A stretch of 19,805 nucleotides of DNA, taken from Actinomycetes bacterium (GTDB lineage: Bacteria; Actinomycetota; Actinomycetes; Actinomycetales; Actinomycetaceae). The DNA is taken from positions 1 to 19,805 of the forward strand of contig JAEWHO010000078.1 in NCBI GenBank assembly GCA_023387755.1, read 5' to 3'. Within the stretch, counting starts at the first letter, position 1; every line of letters begins with the position of its first letter. A program made the translations under genes and the position numbers. The notes under the pieces were generated by a model. That model was not told the DNA's origin, searched no databases, and saw only the letters and a program-made list of their open reading frames with translations. Below are positions 6,479-15,225 of the stretch, one piece after another.

Positions 6479-7953
6479 GTTGCGGCGCGCTCCTGTACGT
6501 TCACGGGCGCGGTGAGCCGGCGCTGGTACGGGCACTGTCTGAATGCGATAATGTCCACGTTCAGCGTCGCTGCGCCGACCACGAGGAGTTACTGGCGGCA
6601 GCCGGGGCCGGGCTGGCGGGCCTCGCCGTCGTCGATGCTTCCACCGGGCATATTGACGCGCATGCCGTCGATTATCTGGTGAGGCTCGGGTTAGCGGTGT
6701 GCGTTTTGGCGCATCCCGACGACGTTGACCGCACCCAGTCTTTGGGGGCGCATTGCACGGTGGCGCGGGATGTGCCCGCAGGGGAGCTCGCGGAGCGGAT
6801 TGATGCGCTCGCCCAGCAGTGGAATGACGGGCAGCTGCCCGCGCCGAGCGGTGTGGGTGGGGCGGGGCAGGTCTCGGCAGGTGCAGCATCGGAGCGACCT
6901 AGGACGGCGCCAGCTCCGGATTCACTCCCAGTTGGCGGGAGAGTTATTGCCGAGCCGCTCACGCGCCGGCAGATACGCGAACAGGCCCGCAGTCAATTGT
7001 CCGCCGCACCACCGCAGCCTCCTGCACCCCCGGCGGTGACTCCCGCGACTCCGCCGCCTCCCGCCAAGCCGGGGCAGTGGGGCGAGGGGCGTGTTATCGG
7101 TGTGTACGGACCGCCTGGCTCGCACGGCCGATCTACGGTTGCGGCTGCGCTGGCACATTTGCTGGGCACAACTGTACCCACCCTGCTTATCGACGCCGAC
7201 CTGGCCTGCCCTAGCCTGACCACGCGGCTAGGGGTGTTGGAAGACGTCTCTGGTATGGCAGCGATGTCCCGCCGGGCAAACCAGGGTCGGCTCACCCCAG
7301 AACTGCTGCGCGATACCGCCGTTGCGGCCGCCGGGTGCGATCTGCTGACCGGGATCGGGCGGGCACGCCGGTTCGCGGAAGTGGCCCCGGTGACCGTCGC
7401 CCCGATTATGCGTGCGGCTGCTAGTGCCTACCGGATGGTTGTGGTTGATCTGGCCGCGACGGTGTGGCCGCAGGGTGATAGCTATGAGCAGTTTGCTGTG
7501 CAGCCCGCGCATATTCAGCGGGAACTCCTGCAGGCCTGTGACCAGGTGTTGCATGTGTGCAGTGCCGACGCTGACGGGATTCACCGGCTTATCGGGCATG
7601 TGGAGGACTACTCGCTGTCTGCCCGGGACCTTATCGTTATTAATGCGATCCGGGCGTCGGTGACCGGGGCGCGTCCGGAGCGGGCGGTGCGCGATGCCCT
7701 GGCCCGTTTCACCACCATTGAGCAGGCCATATTCCTGCCCGATGACCGCCGGGCCTGTGATGCCGCGCTCCTTGCGGCCCACCCGGTAAGTGTGGCCGCT
7801 CCGCACTCATCATTGACGACGGCGCTGCGAGCGCTGGCGCAGCTGCTCCTCGGGACGCCGCTCACCTCGAGTACGAAAAGGCGCTGGCGGCGCACTGCCG
7901 ATGGAGTAAGCCGGCAGATGAGCGGGGCTGGTGCGGCGCAGGTGGCAGGATAG
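6475..7953 (+). CDS. MinD/ParA-superfamily CpaE-like ATPase with deviant Walker A
   Basis: This 492-residue protein has three parts. Residues 1-110 resemble a degenerate receiver domain (ALLYVHGRGEPALVRAL to VCVLAHPDDVDRTQSLGA). Residues about 125-205 form a Pro/Ala-rich linker. The ATPase domain covers about 205-470. Its Walker A-like motif is GPPGSHGRST (212-221), in which Arg stands at the position of the catalytic Lys, and the signature first Lys of ParA/MinD is absent. LLIDADLACPSL (A' motif, D240/D242) and MVVVDLAATVW (Walker B, D325) follow. Such proteins localise secretion or pilus machinery or septum factors at the membrane. The tight overlap with the SAF gene suggests a common role, perhaps an orphan Tad-like system. 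No CpaF, TadB or TadC gene follows in the window. Confidence 0.85.
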   Translation: MSCGALLYVHGRGEPALVRALSECDNVHVQRRCADHEELLAAAGAGLAGLAVVDASTGHIDAHAVDYLVRLGLAVCVLAHPDDVDRTQSLGAHCTVARDVPAGELAERIDALAQQWNDGQLPAPSGVGGAGQVSAGAASERPRTAPAPDSLPVGGRVIAEPLTRRQIREQARSQLSAAPPQPPAPPAVTPATPPPPAKPGQWGEGRVIGVYGPPGSHGRSTVAAALAHLLGTTVPTLLIDADLACPSLTTRLGVLEDVSGMAAMSRRANQGRLTPELLRDTAVAAAGCDLLTGIGRARRFAEVAPVTVAPIMRAAASAYRMVVVDLAATVWPQGDSYEQFAVQPAHIQRELLQACDQVLHVCSADADGIHRLIGHVEDYSLSARDLIVINAIRASVTGARPERAVRDALARFTTIEQAIFLPDDRRACDAALLAAHPVSVAAPHSSLTTALRALAQLLLGTPLTSSTKRRWRRTADGVSRQMSGAGAAQVAG

Positions 7954-7957
7954 AGGT

Positions 7958-8446
7958 ATGCGTTGTTTCATTCCCCTGACTCCCGCCGATCTTCCTGCTG
8001 ACCAGCCGGCTGCCTTTGCGGCTGGGGCACGGGGCTTCGCAGATACGCCTGCCCTGCAATCAGTCTTGGCGGATTACGACCAGGAGGAGCGGGAGTTCGC
8101 TGCGTGCTTGGCGGCTGGGGACTATTCGGCTCTCGCCGTCGCCGCACTCGCGCCAGGGCACGGGGCTCTGGCGGGGGAGGGCCAGACCGTGTACCGCCGC
8201 GTCGTGGTCGCCGTGGATGCTCCGGCTACCCCGGTGGCGCAGGCGGAGGTGCCTGGCGAGGTGACCTTGGACGCGCCGGTGCGCTGGCAGCAGGCGGTCG
8301 CCATCCTTATCGACGAAGAGGCGGCCGAAACTCTCGTCGCCTCCGCTCATGAGCAGGAATCCCTCGACGCGCTGGAGGATTATGACCTGCTCTGGTTCGA
8401 CATCACCGAGCGGCACCGTCTGTGTGCCGAGCTCGGGTTTCACTAA
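7958..8446 (+). CDS. DUF6912 family protein
   Basis: This 162-residue cytoplasmic protein matches the actinobacterial DUF6912 pattern. It opens with MRCFIPLTPADL and has a FADTPALQSVL...DYDQEEREFAACLAA block, a strand RRVVVAVDAP, a WQQAVAILIDEE strand and the ending DYDLLWFDITERHRL. The function of the family is unknown. The start at 7958 is chosen because the family begins at this MRxFIP sequence. AGGA lies 7 nt upstream and GAGG lies closer. An in-frame upstream extension overlaps the ATPase gene and has no family resemblance. It starts 4 nt after the ATPase stop, so it is probably the third gene of the same operon. Confidence 0.85.
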   Translation: MRCFIPLTPADLPADQPAAFAAGARGFADTPALQSVLADYDQEEREFAACLAAGDYSALAVAALAPGHGALAGEGQTVYRRVVVAVDAPATPVAQAEVPGEVTLDAPVRWQQAVAILIDEEAAETLVASAHEQESLDALEDYDLLWFDITERHRLCAELGFH

Positions 8447-8506
8447 CGCCTCGGCAGCGCGCACCCGTAGCAAATATGCCGGCGCGCTAGCCCGCGCAGC
8501 GACGCT

Positions 8507-11500
8507 TTAGCCTACGCAGCAGCGGAAGGTGGAGGTCCCGCCCGGGAGTTTGCGCACGTCGATCCGGTCGGCGATCTGTCGTTTCATTTCCTCCACGTGG
8601 CTGACCACGCCCACGAGGGTTCCGTCATGGTGGAGCTGGTGGAGGATCTGCATCACCTGGTCGAGGGTTTCTGGGTCAAGCGAGCCGAATCCTTCATCGA
8701 TAAACAGGGTTTTCATCTCGATACCGCCGGCTTGGGCTCGCACCGTGGTGGCCAGCCCCAGGGCCAAACTGAGAGCGGTGTAAAATGTTTCTCCGCCAGA
8801 TAAGCTTTTGAGCGGCCGGGCGGCTTCGTTGAAATGGTCGTAGATGTGGATAGCCAGACCGCGTTTATGCTGCCGCCCGGATTCCTTTTCCTGCGACTGG
8901 CGCAGCTCGTAACGCCCGGAAGAAATCTTCTGCAAATGCTCGTTAGCCACGTGTAACACGTCGTCGAATAGCGCGAGTACCGCATACGTATCCAGCGTGA
9001 CGCCACTGTTATTCTTCCCGGTCACCATCGCCGCCAGCGCAATCACGTCACGGTGTTTATCCTGGTATGTTGCCCAACGCGCATAGGCTTTCTCGTACCG
9101 CTCGCGCGCCTCACTCAACTCGCTACTACTGCGCTCCGCCACCGCGCTGAGGGACACATACTCCTTGACGCGCTGCTCGGCCTGTTCCCACCGCGTCGTC
9201 AAAACCGCGAGATCGGGGGCGGATTGTGCGGCCGCCGCGCGATAATCCGCATTACCGACAATCGCATCCACTTCAGCGCGATTCTTACGGTAGGTCTGCA
9301 CGGTTGCTTGGGCGGCTTCGCGCTCATGGTCACTCATGACGACGCCCGCAGCCTGCGCACAGGAACTATAACGGCTCGCCTGTAGCGCCGCAGCCGTTTT
9401 CTGCCGTTGCTCACCCAACTGGTCCAGCCGGTTCAGCGCCGTTCGGCCGGCCGTGGCCGCTGCCTCGGCGGCACCGAGCTCAGCCCGCACCGATTTCAGC
9501 AGCGCAGTTGTCGTCGCGAAGTCACCAAGCTCCTTGGTGACCGCCGCCTGCCACTGTTCGGCTTGCTCCTCTGCCTGTTCTGCCTGCTCACTCAGCGTGG
9601 CAGCCATCGCGCGTTCCCGTTCGCAATTCTCGGTCGCATGTGTGTAATCGCGCTGCAGGGTTGCGTGCTCTTTCTCGGTTTCGGTCACCTCCCGCGCGGC
9701 CGCTTGGGCTTGCCCTAGCGCCCCTTGGGCCTCGGTCACCGCCTGCTGTGCCGCCTCCACGGTTATATTCCCTGATTTTTCTGCTGCTTCTTGTTGCCGC
9801 GCCCGCAGATTCTCTTCCTGGCTCTGCGCAGCGGCGAGGGCCGTATTGGCCTGCTGCAGTGCCGTGTTCGCTGCCTCCACGGCGGCGGCGTCACCTTCAT
9901 CGGAGGCCCCGGCCGCCGGGTGGGGATGGTCGGTGCTCCCGCATGCGGGGCAGGGCTCACCTGGCTCTAAACTAGCGGCGACGACGCCGGCCGCGTTCGC
10001 CAGCCACTGGCGATGGCGCCGGTCGTACTCTTCTTTAGCTGTTTGGGCCGTGGCCACGGTCTGCTGAACTTTACGCTGCTGGGCCTGCCACTGCTCGGCC
10101 AACTGGGCGGCCTCTGTGGCGGCTTGCTGGCGCTGCTCACACCCAGCCAGCCGCGACAGACACTCTTCGGTAGTATCGGCGATCGCCTGCGCCGCCTTCA
10201 TTTTTTGCCCGAGTTCTGTAAGCCGTGCGGGAGTCTGCTCGATAATGCGCTGGTATTTTTCCGCAGTCTGGTGGTGCTCAGCGGCCGTCAGACGCAGTTT
10301 TTCGGCGCGTTTACGTTCTTTGCGGACGTCGCGGGCACGCTCGTCGATCTGTTCGGCCCGCGCCTGCTGCTTCGTCAGCGCCTCCGTCTGCGCGGTATAA
10401 CGTGCCAGCTCAGTTTCGAGCGCTTCACGGATAGCACCGGTGCCCTCCCACTGCAGCAGGGCATCGGCCCCGGCTGCCGCGTGCCAGCTGCTATCACCAG
10501 CGTCTAGCGACTCACGCGCAGCATCGCCCGCCGATGGCTTGTCGATATCGGTGGCTTGGCCGCCGCGGGCATCAACGCCGGTCGCGGTGAGCGCCGTCGT
10601 CAACGCTAGGGCAGCCTCCTGTAATTCCTTGGCTTTCCCACTTACGCTCACTGCGTCGACCTGTTCGCCCAGGCGAGCCTCCAGGGCGGTAATCTCCGCC
10701 TTCTCGCGGTCCAGCATCTCGGCGCGCTCCCGGGCGGCAGCGTACTCCTGCTGGAGTTTTGCCACGTCTCGCCCGGCCTGCACATGGCCGGCGGCGTCCT
10801 TCTCCTGTTGTTCGGCCTCGCCTAGCAGGCGGCGCAGCTCCGCAGCCAGGTCTGCGCGGGCGCTGATCTGGGTTTGCAGCCGGCCGGGCCAGGGAGACTC
10901 CGGGCCCATATCGGTACTCGTCAGCTCCTTCGGCACTGCCATGCGCACCGGCAGGAAGGGGACGGTTTCGCGGTAGAGCTGCTCAGGTACGGTGCCGGCC
11001 TGCCGGAGGGCATTGCCTAATTCCTGGAGCGCAGCGGCTTCGGCCTTATCAGTGGCGGCGGTGGCCGAACGTGCCTGTTCGGCCAGATAGTTCTGCACTC
11101 GCAAATACACGTGTGTGCCGCATAGCTCCCGCAAAATCTCCGTGCGGTCTTCCGGTGCAGCGGTGAGGAACTCGGCGAAGGCGCCCTGAGGCAGCATCAT
11201 CGTCTGGGTGAACTGTACGCGGCTGAACCCGATAATTGAGCGGATTTCCCGATTCGCTTCGGCCACCTGGGTGGCGACTGGCTCCCAGGTGAGAGGATCG
11301 TCGAGGTCTTCCCCGACGGCGCGGTGGAGCACACAGGTGGAGTTGACCGTCGTCGTGCCGGAGCCGCGTTTCTTTACTCGTTCAAATTGGGGTGAACGGA
11401 TGATGCGGTAAATCCCGGAGTCCACCTCAAAGACAAGTTCCACTTCCGGCGTCGTATCCGGGGCCGCCTGGCAGTGCAGGCGCTCCTTCGAAGCACTGTC

Positions 11501-11680
11501 GACGCCGGTATCCGAGGCCCCGTACAGTGCAAACACGATGGCATCGAGGAGGGTGGATTTGCCGGCCCCGGTGGGGCCGGACAGCAAGAACAACCCACTG
11601 GCCGCAAAATCGTCAAAGTCGATCCGGTGCCGGTGCGCGTACGGCCCGACGGCGGTCAGCTGGAGCGTTATGAGCCTCAT
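8507..11680 (-). CDS. sbcC: exonuclease SbcC (SMC-like ATPase)
   Basis: SbcC pairs with SbcD to form the Mre11/Rad50-type nuclease that trims hairpins and blocked DNA ends. The 1057-residue protein is of normal length. Walker A GPTGAGKST is at residues 35-43. Long Ala/Glu/Gln-rich coiled coils flank a zinc-hook CPAC (C577, C580), through which two molecules join. The ABC signature LSGGETFYTALSLALGLA falls near 960 and Walker B TLFIDEGFGSLD near 993, followed by a VGVVSHVEEMK D/H-loop region. Its ATG overlaps the sbcD stop codon by 4 nt (ATGA), so translation of the two subunits is coupled. The gene ends 60 nt from the convergent DUF6912 gene, and no clear intrinsic terminator is visible between them. 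Confidence 0.96.
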   Translation of the reverse strand: MRLITLQLTAVGPYAHRHRIDFDDFAASGLFLLSGPTGAGKSTLLDAIVFALYGASDTGVDSASKERLHCQAAPDTTPEVELVFEVDSGIYRIIRSPQFERVKKRGSGTTTVNSTCVLHRAVGEDLDDPLTWEPVATQVAEANREIRSIIGFSRVQFTQTMMLPQGAFAEFLTAAPEDRTEILRELCGTHVYLRVQNYLAEQARSATAATDKAEAAALQELGNALRQAGTVPEQLYRETVPFLPVRMAVPKELTSTDMGPESPWPGRLQTQISARADLAAELRRLLGEAEQQEKDAAGHVQAGRDVAKLQQEYAAARERAEMLDREKAEITALEARLGEQVDAVSVSGKAKELQEAALALTTALTATGVDARGGQATDIDKPSAGDAARESLDAGDSSWHAAAGADALLQWEGTGAIREALETELARYTAQTEALTKQQARAEQIDERARDVRKERKRAEKLRLTAAEHHQTAEKYQRIIEQTPARLTELGQKMKAAQAIADTTEECLSRLAGCEQRQQAATEAAQLAEQWQAQQRKVQQTVATAQTAKEEYDRRHRQWLANAAGVVAASLEPGEPCPACGSTDHPHPAAGASDEGDAAAVEAANTALQQANTALAAAQSQEENLRARQQEAAEKSGNITVEAAQQAVTEAQGALGQAQAAAREVTETEKEHATLQRDYTHATENCERERAMAATLSEQAEQAEEQAEQWQAAVTKELGDFATTTALLKSVRAELGAAEAAATAGRTALNRLDQLGEQRQKTAAALQASRYSSCAQAAGVVMSDHEREAAQATVQTYRKNRAEVDAIVGNADYRAAAAQSAPDLAVLTTRWEQAEQRVKEYVSLSAVAERSSSELSEARERYEKAYARWATYQDKHRDVIALAAMVTGKNNSGVTLDTYAVLALFDDVLHVANEHLQKISSGRYELRQSQEKESGRQHKRGLAIHIYDHFNEAARPLKSLSGGETFYTALSLALGLATTVRAQAGGIEMKTLFIDEGFGSLDPETLDQVMQILHQLHHDGTLVGVVSHVEEMKRQIADRIDVRKLPGGTSTFRCCVG

Positions 11681-12852
11681 GACGCTACCCCCGTATTAGC
11701 CGCCTCCGCATTGGCTGCCTCCCAAGCTTGCTGCAGTAGCTGCACCATCGCCGGGCTGGCCTGCTGGCCGCTAACATTCTGGACGAACTGCTCGAGCACT
11801 TCCAGGCCGTCTTGGCCGCGCACGTGCGGGAGCGTTGGAGTGACCGGGAGTCCCTCGGGGTCACGGTCCAGGAGTTTCAGCCCGCCAAAACGCTGAGCCA
11901 AGCGGTGCCAGGCGCGCGGGGGAGGGAGCGGATCAGTCAGCGTTACCCGCACCCAGGCGTGGGCGGGGGTGTTTTCGGCTAGTACATCGTCGATCCGCCC
12001 GCGCAGCTGCACCAGCGGATGCAGCACTGGCGCTGCGATGAGCTCTACCTTCACCTCACTGTTAGCGGTCAGTTGCACAATCGATGTCGATTTCTCATCC
12101 CGGGTTTCACTGAAAGAAAAGGCGATGGGGGAGCCGGAATACCGGGTGCGGCTGGCCGCGCCGGTGACGTCCTGCGGGCGGTGCAGATGCCCGAGCGCCA
12201 CATAGTCAGCGCCGAGCGGGTCGAAGGTATCGGCGGCAATACAGTCCACCCCGCCCACACGAATATCGCGTTCGGAGTCGGCAGCACGCGCCCCCTGGAT
12301 AAACGTGTGCGCAGCCACCATGACGCGATCTGCGCCTTCGGTGCGGGCCTGTTCCACCCGCGGCTGTAGATAGGCGACCGCTGCATCCATAACAGCTTGA
12401 TGTGATCGGGCTGGCGGCTCACCCAACAGTAACGACAGTTCCCGCTGCGCATTATCAACCGAGAGGTACGGCAGGGCAAAGACGGCGGTGCGTACGCCGT
12501 CGGCGTTGAGGATTACCGGTCTGGCGGCGTCGCGCACGCTGGTGCGCAAATGAAGCTGCGCAATGGTGAGCCCTCGGAAGAAACCCAGCCGGGTGGCCGA
12601 GTCGTGATTACCGGCAGTGAGAATAACGTGGGTGCGGTCGGTTAAATCACGAATCACCCCGTGCAATAGTTCTACCGACTCTACCGGCGGGATTGCCCGA
12701 TCATACACATCTCCGGAGACCAGCACGGCAGCCGGTTGGGTGCGGTCTACCAGCTCCAGTAAATGCGCGAAGTAATGCTGGTGGGCGGCTTTGAGGTCGC
12801 TCCCGTGGAAGGTGCGGCCAATATGCCAGTCGGAGGTGTGGATGATCCGCAT
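11677..12852 (-). CDS. sbcD: exonuclease SbcD (Mre11-like metallophosphoesterase)
   Basis: This is the nuclease subunit of the SbcCD complex. The 391-residue protein has all the phosphoesterase motifs: DWH (D8, H10), GDVYDR (D48), GNHD (N82, H83, D84), the AAH histidine at 182 and GHLH (H222, H224). These residues coordinate two metal ions, usually Mn2+. The C-terminal third matches the SbcD capping and SbcC-binding region. The gene starts 6 nt after the hisN-like stop and overlaps sbcC, so it is the fourth gene of the minus-strand operon. The length is typical for actinobacterial SbcD. Confidence 0.96.
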   Translation of the reverse strand: MRIIHTSDWHIGRTFHGSDLKAAHQHYFAHLLELVDRTQPAAVLVSGDVYDRAIPPVESVELLHGVIRDLTDRTHVILTAGNHDSATRLGFFRGLTIAQLHLRTSVRDAARPVILNADGVRTAVFALPYLSVDNAQRELSLLLGEPPARSHQAVMDAAVAYLQPRVEQARTEGADRVMVAAHTFIQGARAADSERDIRVGGVDCIAADTFDPLGADYVALGHLHRPQDVTGAASRTRYSGSPIAFSFSETRDEKSTSIVQLTANSEVKVELIAAPVLHPLVQLRGRIDDVLAENTPAHAWVRVTLTDPLPPPRAWHRLAQRFGGLKLLDRDPEGLPVTPTLPHVRGQDGLEVLEQFVQNVSGQQASPAMVQLLQQAWEAANAEAANTGVAS

Positions 12853-12858
12853 AATCCG

Positions 12859-13656
12859 CTATCCGTCAGTAGGCTCGGCCAGCAGGTCCAACACCGCCGA
12901 GTGCAGATGCCCGTTCGTGGCTACGGCATTCCCACTCCATGGGCCATCGCGCCCGTCTAGTCCCGTAAACCGGCCCCCGGCTTCCTGCACAATCGGCACC
13001 AGTGCGGCCATATCGTATAGTTCCAGTTCCGGCTCACAGGCAATATCCACTACGCCCTCAGCTACGAGCATGTAGGACCAGAAATCACCGTAGCCGCGGG
13101 TGCGCCACACCTGCTGGGATAGGCCAAAGAATCCGCGTAGGCGTTCGTGTTTAGCCCACCCGTGGAGGGAGGAGAAGGACAGCGAGGCTTCACTGAGCTG
13201 GTCCACCCCGGATACCTGCAACCGCCGCGCATTGGATAGTGCCCGGCCGGTGAATGCCCCATGCCCCTGGGCTGCCCACCAGCGTCGGCTCAACTCGGGG
13301 GCTGAAACCACGCCCACCACCATCTGCCCGTCAACCTCTAGCCCGATGAGAGTGGCCCATACGGGCACACCACGCACAAAATTCGCAGTTCCGTCAATCG
13401 GGTCGATAATCCACCGCCGCCCGGAGCTGCCTTCACTGCCGTATTCCTCACCGAATACGGCATCTGCGGGACGTACCCGGCGGAGCTGTTCGCGGATAAC
13501 CTCTTCGGCAGTCCGGTCGGCATTAGTGACGTGGCTGGAGTCGGGTTTTTGTTCAACCGTGAAGTCCCGTTCCCGGAAGAATGTGGACGTCACGGAATCC
13601 ACCTGGGCCGCCAGGTAGTGAGCTAAGCGCAAGTCGTTGAGGAAATCCTGAGCCAT
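12859..13656 (-). CDS. hisN: inositol monophosphatase-family protein, probable histidinol-phosphatase HisN
   Basis: This 265-residue metal-dependent phosphatase has the family metal ligands: E70 in FGEEYG, the DPIDGT motif at 85-90 (D85, D88), and D215 in ELYDMAALVPIVQEAGG. In actinobacteria this subgroup removes phosphate from L-histidinol phosphate in histidine biosynthesis, and it often lies near rsgA and sigR as here, which supports HisN over a generic inositol-phosphatase. Substrate choice cannot be proven from the motifs. It lies 9 nt downstream of rsgA and 6 nt upstream of sbcD. GGGGG stands very close to the ATG, so translation may depend on coupling to rsgA. Confidence 0.85.
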   Translation of the reverse strand: MAQDFLNDLRLAHYLAAQVDSVTSTFFRERDFTVEQKPDSSHVTNADRTAEEVIREQLRRVRPADAVFGEEYGSEGSSGRRWIIDPIDGTANFVRGVPVWATLIGLEVDGQMVVGVVSAPELSRRWWAAQGHGAFTGRALSNARRLQVSGVDQLSEASLSFSSLHGWAKHERLRGFFGLSQQVWRTRGYGDFWSYMLVAEGVVDIACEPELELYDMAALVPIVQEAGGRFTGLDGRDGPWSGNAVATNGHLHSAVLDLLAEPTDG

Positions 13657-13665
13657 ACCCCCAGG

Positions 13666-14676
13666 CTATCGACTACCTCCGACATTGTCCCGAGCTGCCA
13701 GCAAACGGCGGAAACTCGCCACCCGAATTGCCTGCCCTTTAGCAGCATCGAGGGCGCACCCGGGGGCGTCCCCCAGATGACTACATGAGCGCGGGCAATC
13801 CGTGGCCACCTCGGCTAAATCAGGGAAGGCGCGCAGGACGTCGTCGGGCTCCACATGTGCCAACCCGAACCCGCGCACTCCGGGGGTGTCAATAATGATG
13901 CCGCCGCCCGGTAAATCGAAGGCAATCGCAGACGTCGTGGTGTGCCGCCCCCGCCCGGTTACCTCATTAACGTGCCCGGTGCGCAGCTGAGCGTCGGGGA
14001 CGAGGGTATTAACCAGCGTGGATTTACCGACGCCGGAATGCCCTACCAAAACCGTGCGATGCCCGGCCAGGAGAGCGCTGACTTCCGCCGTGGACGCAAG
14101 TGCGCCGTCGTCGGAAATCTGGGTGGTGACCACGGTGACGTCGAGGGGTTCGTAGTGGGCCCGCACCGCGCTATCGTCGCTCAAATCCGCTTTGGTCAGG
14201 CACAGGATGGGGCGCATACCGGCGTCGTATGCGGCTACGAGGCAGCGGTCGATCATACCGATCCGCGGGGGTGGGTCGGCCAGGGCGGTCACGATGAGGA
14301 GCTGGTCCGCATTGGCCACCATCACGCGCTCGTGGCCGCTGAGGTCGCCGTCCTCCGCGCTGCGCCGCAGGGCCGTAGCTCGCTCATCGACCTCCACAAT
14401 CCGCGCCAGGGTGTCTTTCTTCCCGGACAAATCTCCGGTGAGGGCCACTCGATCACCGATGACGACGCCGCCGCGCGGGATGGTGCGCGCCTTGACGGCC
14501 GTCACCGCGGTGCCGTCATCACAGTCCACCAGGTAACGCCCGCGCAACACCTGGGCTACGGTGCCGCGGGGTGCTCCGGAGTAGTCAGGGCGTCGCTTGG
14601 TACGCGGACGTGATCCGCGGCCGGGACGAACCCGAACCCGCGGATCATCGGTACCAATATCTCGCCGGCGCGACAT
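13666..14676 (-). CDS. rsgA: ribosome small subunit-dependent GTPase A
   Basis: RsgA assists late maturation of the 30S ribosomal subunit, using GTP hydrolysis to leave the subunit. The 336-residue protein has an N-terminal OB-fold (about 37-100). The GTPase motifs come in the circularly permuted order that defines the family: TKAD (161-164), then GHSGVGKST (212-220), then DTPG (263-266). A C-terminal zinc knuckle follows (C294, C298, H300, C307). The N-terminus carries an extra Arg-rich segment (about 1-35), usual for actinobacterial versions. The ATG directly follows the TAA of the upstream DoxX-like gene with no gap, so the two are translated from one mRNA. Confidence 0.95.
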   Translation of the reverse strand: MSRRRDIGTDDPRVRVRPGRGSRPRTKRRPDYSGAPRGTVAQVLRGRYLVDCDDGTAVTAVKARTIPRGGVVIGDRVALTGDLSGKKDTLARIVEVDERATALRRSAEDGDLSGHERVMVANADQLLIVTALADPPPRIGMIDRCLVAAYDAGMRPILCLTKADLSDDSAVRAHYEPLDVTVVTTQISDDGALASTAEVSALLAGHRTVLVGHSGVGKSTLVNTLVPDAQLRTGHVNEVTGRGRHTTTSAIAFDLPGGGIIIDTPGVRGFGLAHVEPDDVLRAFPDLAEVATDCPRSCSHLGDAPGCALDAAKGQAIRVASFRRLLAARDNVGGSR

Positions 14677-15174
14677 TTAATCTTCGGTGTAGCGAGCTTT
14701 CATACGTGCCTTGGCATCGCGGATTTCAGCGCGATGCTCGCGGTAGTTACCCCAGCGCCAAGCCAGGGAGGGGCGCCCGCCACGATCTTGGGCCGCATAC
14801 AGCAGCCCGCCGGCCAGCGCGCCACCCTTGAGCAGCGCGGAAGTGGACTCCTTGCGCTCTTCCTTGGAGCGGGCCTGCCACACCGGGTTATTGAGAACCA
14901 CCAGCGGCAGGTTCAACGCAGCCAGGGTCAGGGCAGCGGTGCGCGGCTTACGGCCGGTGGCCAGGCACAGGCCGGCAATCGCGGAGGCCCCACCGAGCGC
15001 GCGCGCGAGCAGCTGAGCATCGGAGGTGAGAACGGGGGGCAGGCCCATCTTGGCGAGGACTGGTTCCAGCACCTCAAACCGTTCGGCGTGTTTTTCGGGT
15101 TTACGGACCGCGTCAATACCTTCAGCAATGAAGGGAGCGGCGAGCAGGGGGCGTGCGAGCAGCGTGATCATCAT
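14677..15174 (-). CDS. DoxX family membrane protein
   Basis: This 165-residue protein begins MMITLLARPLLAAPFIAEGIDAVRKPEKHAER-like, as DoxX proteins do. Hydrophobic helices follow at about 3-20, 59-71, 79-95 and 114-126, then a basic soluble tail. DoxX-family proteins are small integral membrane proteins, some linked to redox or thiol stress. The position divergent from a thiol-stress sigma factor is suggestive but does not prove a role. It is the first gene of the rsgA-hisN-sbcD-sbcC operon. No Shine-Dalgarno is seen. TGGCAGACT on the minus strand (15181-15189) could be an extended -10 that starts the transcript at the ATG itself. A second ATG follows immediately, so the start is uncertain by one codon. 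Confidence 0.8.
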   Translation of the reverse strand: MMITLLARPLLAAPFIAEGIDAVRKPEKHAERFEVLEPVLAKMGLPPVLTSDAQLLARALGGASAIAGLCLATGRKPRTAALTLAALNLPLVVLNNPVWQARSKEERKESTSALLKGGALAGGLLYAAQDRGGRPSLAWRWGNYREHRAEIRDAKARMKARYTED

Positions 15175-15225
15175 GGCACCAGTCTGCCACGCTTCGCGGC
15201 TCCCCGCGCGCTACCCTGGGAATTA

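Noticed and set aside
8447..8506. AGCGCGC/GCGCGCT arms as a bidirectional terminator between DUF6912 and sbcC
   Set aside because: The arms are short, the loop is about 20 nt and there is no T-run, so terminator function is not supported.
13942..14613. Open frame of 223 codons on the plus strand opposite rsgA
   Set aside because: It is a mirror of the rsgA coding sequence. RsgA motifs are complete and the mirror frame has none.
15218..15223. GGGAAT as a SigR-type -35 element for autoregulation of sigR
   Set aside because: The matching GTT -10 would fall inside the coding sequence and is not present at the required spacing, so this does not support an autoregulatory promoter.
14734..15225. 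Upstream extension of the SigR-like protein by 164 residues
   Set aside because: The extension is antisense to the DoxX-like gene and unlike sigma factors. The ATG at 15226 gives the family N-terminus.
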